A DNA stretch of 64,000 nt from assembly GCA_020137815.1 (NCBI GenBank), contig CM035352.1, forward strand, positions 5,811,159-5,875,158, read 5' to 3'. Shown here piece by piece: positions 37,501 to 64,000 of the stretch; the stretch's first letter is position 1, and each line of letters starts with the position of its first letter. Source of the DNA: Hormiphora californensis. Taxonomy: Eukaryota > Ctenophora > Tentaculata > Cydippida > Pleurobrachiidae. The notes under the pieces were generated by a model that made no database searches, was not told where the DNA came from, and saw nothing but the letters and a program-made list of their open reading frames with translations. Made by a program: the position numbers and the translations under genes.

Positions 37501-37529
37501 GTAGTAGCTCTTCTTCTGACAGTGATTGA
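31398..37529 (+). CDS. SRRM2: SRRM2/Cwc21-type serine/arginine-rich splicing factor
   Basis: A spliceosome-associated nuclear protein. The N-terminal Cwc21 domain contacts Prp8 and Snu114 near the active site, and the RS-rich tail is disordered. Exons in phase: 31398-31493, 31611-31747, 34305-34400, 34547-34681, 34779-35030, 35164-35623, 35751-35783, 36068-36097, 36216-36236, 36322-36709, 36922-37034 and 37205-37529; about 694 residues. MYNGIGLSTVRGSGTNGYVQ at the start is the family signature, followed by ILEHEQKRLVEVKCVELQD and ETHYLAEAQHAKNEKM. Then come an acidic stretch (34779 on), RS/RE/RD-rich exons, about four copies of REDVREDKRRDRNEE, and a C-terminal polyserine-acidic tail. In exon 35164-35623 the RS-rich frame shifts by one base near 35260, consistent with one extra base. 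Vertebrate SRRM2 is far longer. A 2.1-kb element sits in intron 2. Family call strong. Confidence 0.9.
31868..33994. mobile_element. 2.1-kb TIR element with internal minisatellite
   Basis: Ends GGGGGGGTTCCAACCTATTT and its complement are flanked by a perfect 8-bp duplication, GGTAGTAT, at 31860-31867 and 33995-34002. Inside, T-rich subterminal segments rich in TTTTTTGTAC are also inverted repeats. A pair of GGGTTCC..ATGTACCACCTA segments flanks the central 63-bp tandem array. It has no transposase. It lies in SRRM2 intron 2. The 8-bp duplication points to hAT-like mobilisation. Confidence 0.88.
32590..33475. repeat. 63-bp tandem array, about 13 copies
   Basis: The unit contains CGATTCGAGAAAATTTTCTC then GGTAAGAAATTGCGATTCGG and GGAAATTTCTCGCTTAGAAA. 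Most copies differ by single bases. 63 is divisible by three, so open frames run through on both strands (repeat peptide LRFGEISRLENTIREN on +). I read these as by-products, not a gene. Each unit is rich in short dyads. Confidence 0.92.
34068..34193. mobile_element. 126-bp foldback element
   Basis: Arms CCATAGCTCCACCCCCTGAT and its imperfect complement, with an inner dyad around AAATTTGTTTTGT. It lies in SRRM2 intron 2. Confidence 0.75.
34441..34517. repeat. (CT)n upstream of an SRRM2 3' splice site
   Basis: About 38 CT dinucleotides on the sense strand, ending 30 bases before the acceptor of exon 34547-34681. Confidence 0.96.
36714..36905. repeat. 18-bp tandem repeat in SRRM2 intron
   Basis: About ten copies of a unit like TAATTAGCACTGTCCCC, with AAATAACATT and TTTCCACT variants. 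It starts immediately after the 5' splice site at 36709 and fills almost the whole intron up to the acceptor at 36921. Confidence 0.9.
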
Positions 37530-37807
37530 GAATAATTCTGTTTTAAATAGTAAAGTTTTATCTTTTAATATCCCCAGTAGATGACTCCTTATTACTTTGA
37601 GAAATCCAAATCTACGAAGATCCAAAGCCGACCACTTAATGGGTAGACCTATCGCTAGTTTTCGGGTAATTCTTGTGTGAAGAACAAGTATCGTGTTGCG
37701 CGATCGCGCGTAATGTCGGCCACAGCTGTCTAGCGTGGGAAAAAGGTGAATTTTGGATTTCCAGGAATTACCCAAAAATGGTGCACCATTTTTTGGGTTT
37801 CCTGGTA

Positions 37808-38110
37808 ATGCCACCTAAATGCCAATGTTGTCATGAAAACTGCACGTGCACAAATTCGACACGTCTGTTAATGGATACGTATTCGTACAGTCTCCGACAA
37901 AGGGTCTACAGGGAATCTGCCTCATATCGGAAGCGCCGCATGGTGAAATACTTCCAGTTTCCACCTCGGCCCATGACCCAGAACAAGCCTGTTGAAGATG
38001 ACGATCAGACGGATTTGTTCATGTTCAGAACCAACACAAGACTCTCATTTAGACCCTTTCTAACCACTCCTCACAGTCGCTACGAACGGGAAATTAACTG
38101 TGAGTTTTAG
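37808..38110 (+). CDS. Possible small hypothetical protein, 100 residues
   Basis: An ATG with context GGTAATGCC opens a 100-residue frame, cysteine-rich at first (KCQCCHENCTC) and basic in the middle (YRKRRMVKYF), ending before a MITE at 38117. Composition looks protein-like and has no low-complexity repeat. It sits between convergent SRRM2 and MRPS6. I recognise no family. It could equally be a chance frame in the SRRM2 3' flank. Confidence 0.3.
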   Translation: MPPKCQCCHENCTCTNSTRLLMDTYSYSLRQRVYRESASYRKRRMVKYFQFPPRPMTQNKPVEDDDQTDLFMFRTNTRLSFRPFLTTPHSRYEREINCEF

Positions 38111-38116
38111 CTGATG

Positions 38117-38328
38117 CAGTGGTGCTCCGCCATATTGGCCGCCCGCCCAAAGCGCAGTCCACGACGTCAAAGAAATGTATTTTGTTTGACGTCGTGGACA
38201 AAGCTTTAAGCTTGGCCACATTGATGCCTGAGTGAGATCGAGGTCGCGCAGCGGAGCGAGAATAGGTTGCAATGAAGCCAATCTTCAAGCGACGCTGTGC
38301 GGGCGGCCAATATGACGGAGCACCACTG
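38117..38328. mobile_element. Foldback MITE, CAGTGGTGCTCC family
   Basis: Ends CAGTGGTGCTCCGCCATATT and its complement (one mismatch), with an inner palindrome containing CCACGACGTC. Related copies lie at about 39824-39930 and 63010-63165. No target duplication is clear. Confidence 0.8.
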
Positions 38329-38734
38329 TCATTACTGTCAAGTGTGGTGGGAATGAGATTCATCCATTCATTCTTGGATACAACTTTTATTACAAGGGGC
38401 TAATTAGACTGTCAAAAATTCATAATGCTTTTCTACTTTTGGATATGACGAAGCTGTCAGAATACCACTTTTGACAGCATATTTAGCAACACAGACAGTT
38501 CACATAATATTCCCACAGACAATTATGATGCCAAAAAGGGGAGCGGTGGACGAGGACCCCCACCAACGACAGTGTGCGTGCCCGCAGTAACACAAAGTCC
38601 AGTGGTTCAGAACTATAAGGAGTTCAGACCTGGCGCCTACCTCAGCCGAGGGTCCGTGGTTAAATCTGCCAAGTATATAACACTTCCATACGGCATGTAA
38701 CAAATTGAATATATTTACATTTTCAACATATCTT

Positions 38735-40530
38735 TCAAACACTATGTGTCTGTTCATCTTCTATCAATAACTCATCTTCATCTTCATCTTCTATCAATAA
38801 ATCATCAAAAGATTTCAGTTTCTCGCTTGATCTGGCAAACTCCACATTTTTCTGTTCCCTCCAATTGCACCACATAGGCGCACTAGGCCGGTGTGCTACA
38901 ACCTTGCTATATATTGAGTTGTTGTCGACATCCGCCAGGGTAGACAGTTTCTCTATTGTGCCCTCCTTGATCATCGCATCAACAGAGAAAAACCTGAGAA
39001 GGAGGGGTGTCATATTGGGGCAATGTGAAGACTTTAAAGCGCATCTGATAGCATCTGATAGCAGGCGTTTGTAGTTATGAACGCCTGCTGCCCATGCCGC
39101 ACGTGCCAATGTGCCGCGCACAGCAGGCGTTCATAACTACAAACGCCTGCTATTCCTCGTCGAATTCCACGTCGAAGTTCACGTCGAGATATGGCAATTA
39201 TGTCGGATGACCACTGTGAATGAGTCAATTGAGGCAGATTCACAGAATTTTATAGCATTAGGACAGAGGACTACTAATAGAATGTGTATATATGACAGTC
39301 ATATGATGTTGGAAAAAGGAACTAATTGATCTAAAAGCAATTCCACTTCCAGGGCACCAAAAAAATTTGCCGCAGGTTCTGTCATGGAGAAATCAGTCAT
39401 TTCCGGGTTTATTTTTCACCTGCATATGCATGGAAACTGTCTAAAACTATACTTATCAACAGATAGCACCCGTGTCTGTGAACAATAAAATGACAACATG
39501 ACTCACGTTGCTTTCCATATTTTCTCATTCCCTCGTTCCGTCTTGATGGATAGAGCGTGGGGGAGATCTCTTGATCCCATTGTTGAGATACCCCTGATAA
39601 CTCCCATGTCCTTCCATATCACCTCACAGTACTTCCTTAGCAAGGATTTATAACTCCCCTGTGGAAAATAAAATGTTATAGGGAATCCTCCGGTTCTTGC
39701 TATATTGAGTCACAAGTATTCGACCGACCATGGTCCCGGCCAACTTATAGATAGCTTGCTATAGATAGTTTGATGAAGCCACACAAACATGGTTAACTCA
39801 TGTCACGGGTCTCTATCAGTCAGGTGCTCCATCATATTGGCCACCCACATAAGCGTTTAGTCTTGGACGTCGTGGACCGCGTCGTGTGCAGCCAATAAGA
39901 TGGAGCCCCATCTCTGATTCTCTCTGCCTGTCCCTCTGTATATATCTTGTATCTCTTTTACCATTAAATGGTTTTGTAATTATCTAGGTGGCAGCTGTCA
40001 CAAAACCTCTCAGAATCTCTTTCAATTGGGGCCCCCTTAATTGCAATTTGCTCGTTCAACCACATAATCGATCATGTAGTTAAAAGATATACTCTGACAA
40101 CCAACCAACCATGGGTTGTTGAGTAACAGTGCTGCTTGCAGTCAAAATACGGTATCGCGAAATACAGTAATGAGACACACACGTTGCATAACACGCGGCA
40201 AAAAGTTCATGTGTCAGCACGTACTAGCGTACTGATTGGCCACGGTTGCGCGTCGTCTTACTGTATCTTCGTTTTCCATTACCGTTTTCCCACTACAAGC
40301 GACCGTGTAAGGGGTGGGAGAGGGTTGAGTAAGGGGTTGGAGAGGGTTGAGTGAACAGCGCCATCCTCCCCCTTTCTCAAAGTCAACAAACCATGAGAGA
40401 ATATATACATGCTACACCATGTCTTACTTTTCCAATAGCTGTCACTTGAACAGTTATAGAAATGGAATTCTATAGTAAAACTCACCTTCTGGAGAATCCT
40501 GGTGGCAACAATAACCTCGTACCGTGGCAT
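38735..40530 (-). CDS. MRPS6: Mitochondrial small ribosomal subunit protein bS6m
   Basis: A component of the mitochondrial 28S subunit platform. Three exons: 40530-40486, 39658-39507 and 38993-38735, phases consistent, 151 residues (human about 125). It starts MPRYEV as vertebrate MRPS6 starts MPRYEL. GSRDLPHALSIKT matches the LGERALPYRIS segment, and FFSVDAMIKEGTIEKLS matches the [21 protein letters not shown] strand-helix unit. The extra length is an acidic C-terminal tail (DDLLIEDEDEDELLIEDEQ). Both introns hold foldback MITEs. It lies about 390 bp downstream of midasin on the same strand and is convergent with SRRM2. Confidence 0.85.
39060..39151. mobile_element. 92-bp foldback element in MRPS6 intron
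   Basis: Arms AGCAGGCGTTTGTAGTTATG and complement are perfect over about 35 bp around a short core. The element lies about 70 bp upstream of the last exon. Confidence 0.8.
39824..39930. mobile_element. Degenerate CAGTGGTGCTCC-family MITE
   Basis: Contains AGGTGCTCCATCATATTGGCC at one end, GACGTCGTGGACCGCGTCGTG inside and GCCAATAAGATGGAGC at the other end. It is a decayed relative of 38117-38328, in MRPS6 intron 1. Confidence 0.7.
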
Positions 40531-40919
40531 GCTAAATATGGAAGAGGAATTAATTGAGGAAAAAGGAACTTGACAGTTGAGTTGTTGATACTTTCTTTTT
40601 TTTATTCCGGAACACGGAAACAGTGTCAAGCGACTCAACTTGACAGCGCCCTCCCACGCACATGCGGGACATTAAAAGGGTGAATCAAAGAATGTGACTA
40701 TATTAGCTGAGGGTGTCGGGAAAATAATAAGTTAGTTAAAACCAAGCAATAAAACAATAAGTTAATACTTGGACTCCAAGGAGTCCCTCTCAGTCCATGA
40801 TTCTCTCTCTCACACACTGACATATTAAAACGTAACAAAACTAAAACAAACCCCTTCCTAAATTGTCCTAAAAACTATTCGGTTGATATTACTTTTGATC
40901 CGTATCATGTAACTGCCTG

Positions 40920-63705
<22,786 letters not shown>

Positions 63706-64000
63706 TCCTAGATAACATGGGCGGGTATGTCTGTTCTAGCCTAAATTGGTATCATGTTTTCTTTCTTGTCCTATTTTATTTAGCTTATTTTGCCTCTCCG
63801 CGTGAGGGAGCGTGCTTGATTTTACAGTGAGTGCTTGACAGGGAGAGCTACACGGAATCCGAACATCTTTAAGACACCCCCTTCTCTTTTGTTCAGAACT
63901 CAGAAGGTCTCGTGATATAATTGTCTCGACGGGGAGGGGGCTTCGGACTCTAAATATAGTACTCCATGTCGCTTGACACCCATTTTAAAACAGCATATTT

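Overview
The window is nuclear DNA of an intron-rich, gene-dense invertebrate animal. The protein-coding genes are metazoan or eukaryotic (midasin, WDR81, SRRM2, GCLM, galactokinase, mitochondrial S6, a sushi-domain surface protein, a rhodopsin-type GPCR). Introns are short, neighbouring genes are often only about 400 bp apart, and the introns are packed with foldback DNA transposons and simple repeats. A sponge or another early-branching animal would fit, but the sequence alone does not settle the taxon.

Layout. 1-1202 (-): most of a rhodopsin-type GPCR, running off the left edge. 2040-4080: aberrant homopolymer-rich, low-confidence sequence. 6600-19377 (-): WDR81, with an N-terminal kinase-like region, BEACH domain and helical middle region; its WD40 part is not visible. 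A complete sushi/CCP gene on the + strand (11743-14352) lies nested in a WDR81 intron. 19832-23564 (-): GCLM, the glutamate-cysteine ligase modifier subunit. 23975-25152 (-): galactokinase. 26540-29285 (-): an L2/CR1-like non-LTR retrotransposon with a long reverse-transcriptase ORF. 29780-31042: a large palindromic element. 31398-37529 (+): SRRM2/Cwc21-type splicing factor. 38735-40530 (-): mitochondrial ribosomal protein S6. 40920-63705 and beyond (-): the C-terminal part of midasin (MDN1): linker, acidic region and MIDAS domain.

Mobile DNA is the striking part. I resolve two 1390-bp TTAA-flanked palindromes, seven copies of a 109-bp hAT-like MITE (8-bp target duplications, ends CAGGAACC/GGTTCCTG), TA-flanked palindromic elements (43518-45360, 47040-49802, 51212-52079), three 8-bp-TSD elements (31868-33994, 44070-44904, 56304-57134), and nested insertions with tRNA-like segments. 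Several of these sit exactly at 5' splice sites: their target duplications overlap or abut intron positions +1 to +12. In addition, an array of about 41 units in a midasin intron is built from a copy of that intron's own 5' splice site, and long (CT)n tracts lie directly upstream of five 3' splice sites.

The housekeeping genes do not form one pathway. Midasin serves large ribosomal subunit maturation, MRPS6 mitochondrial translation, SRRM2 splicing, WDR81 endosome and autophagy traffic, GCLM glutathione synthesis and GALK galactose entry. Exon boundaries below were derived by hand from splice signals, reading phase and family similarity. Three genes show isolated one-base frame slips that look more like residual assembly indels than gene decay.
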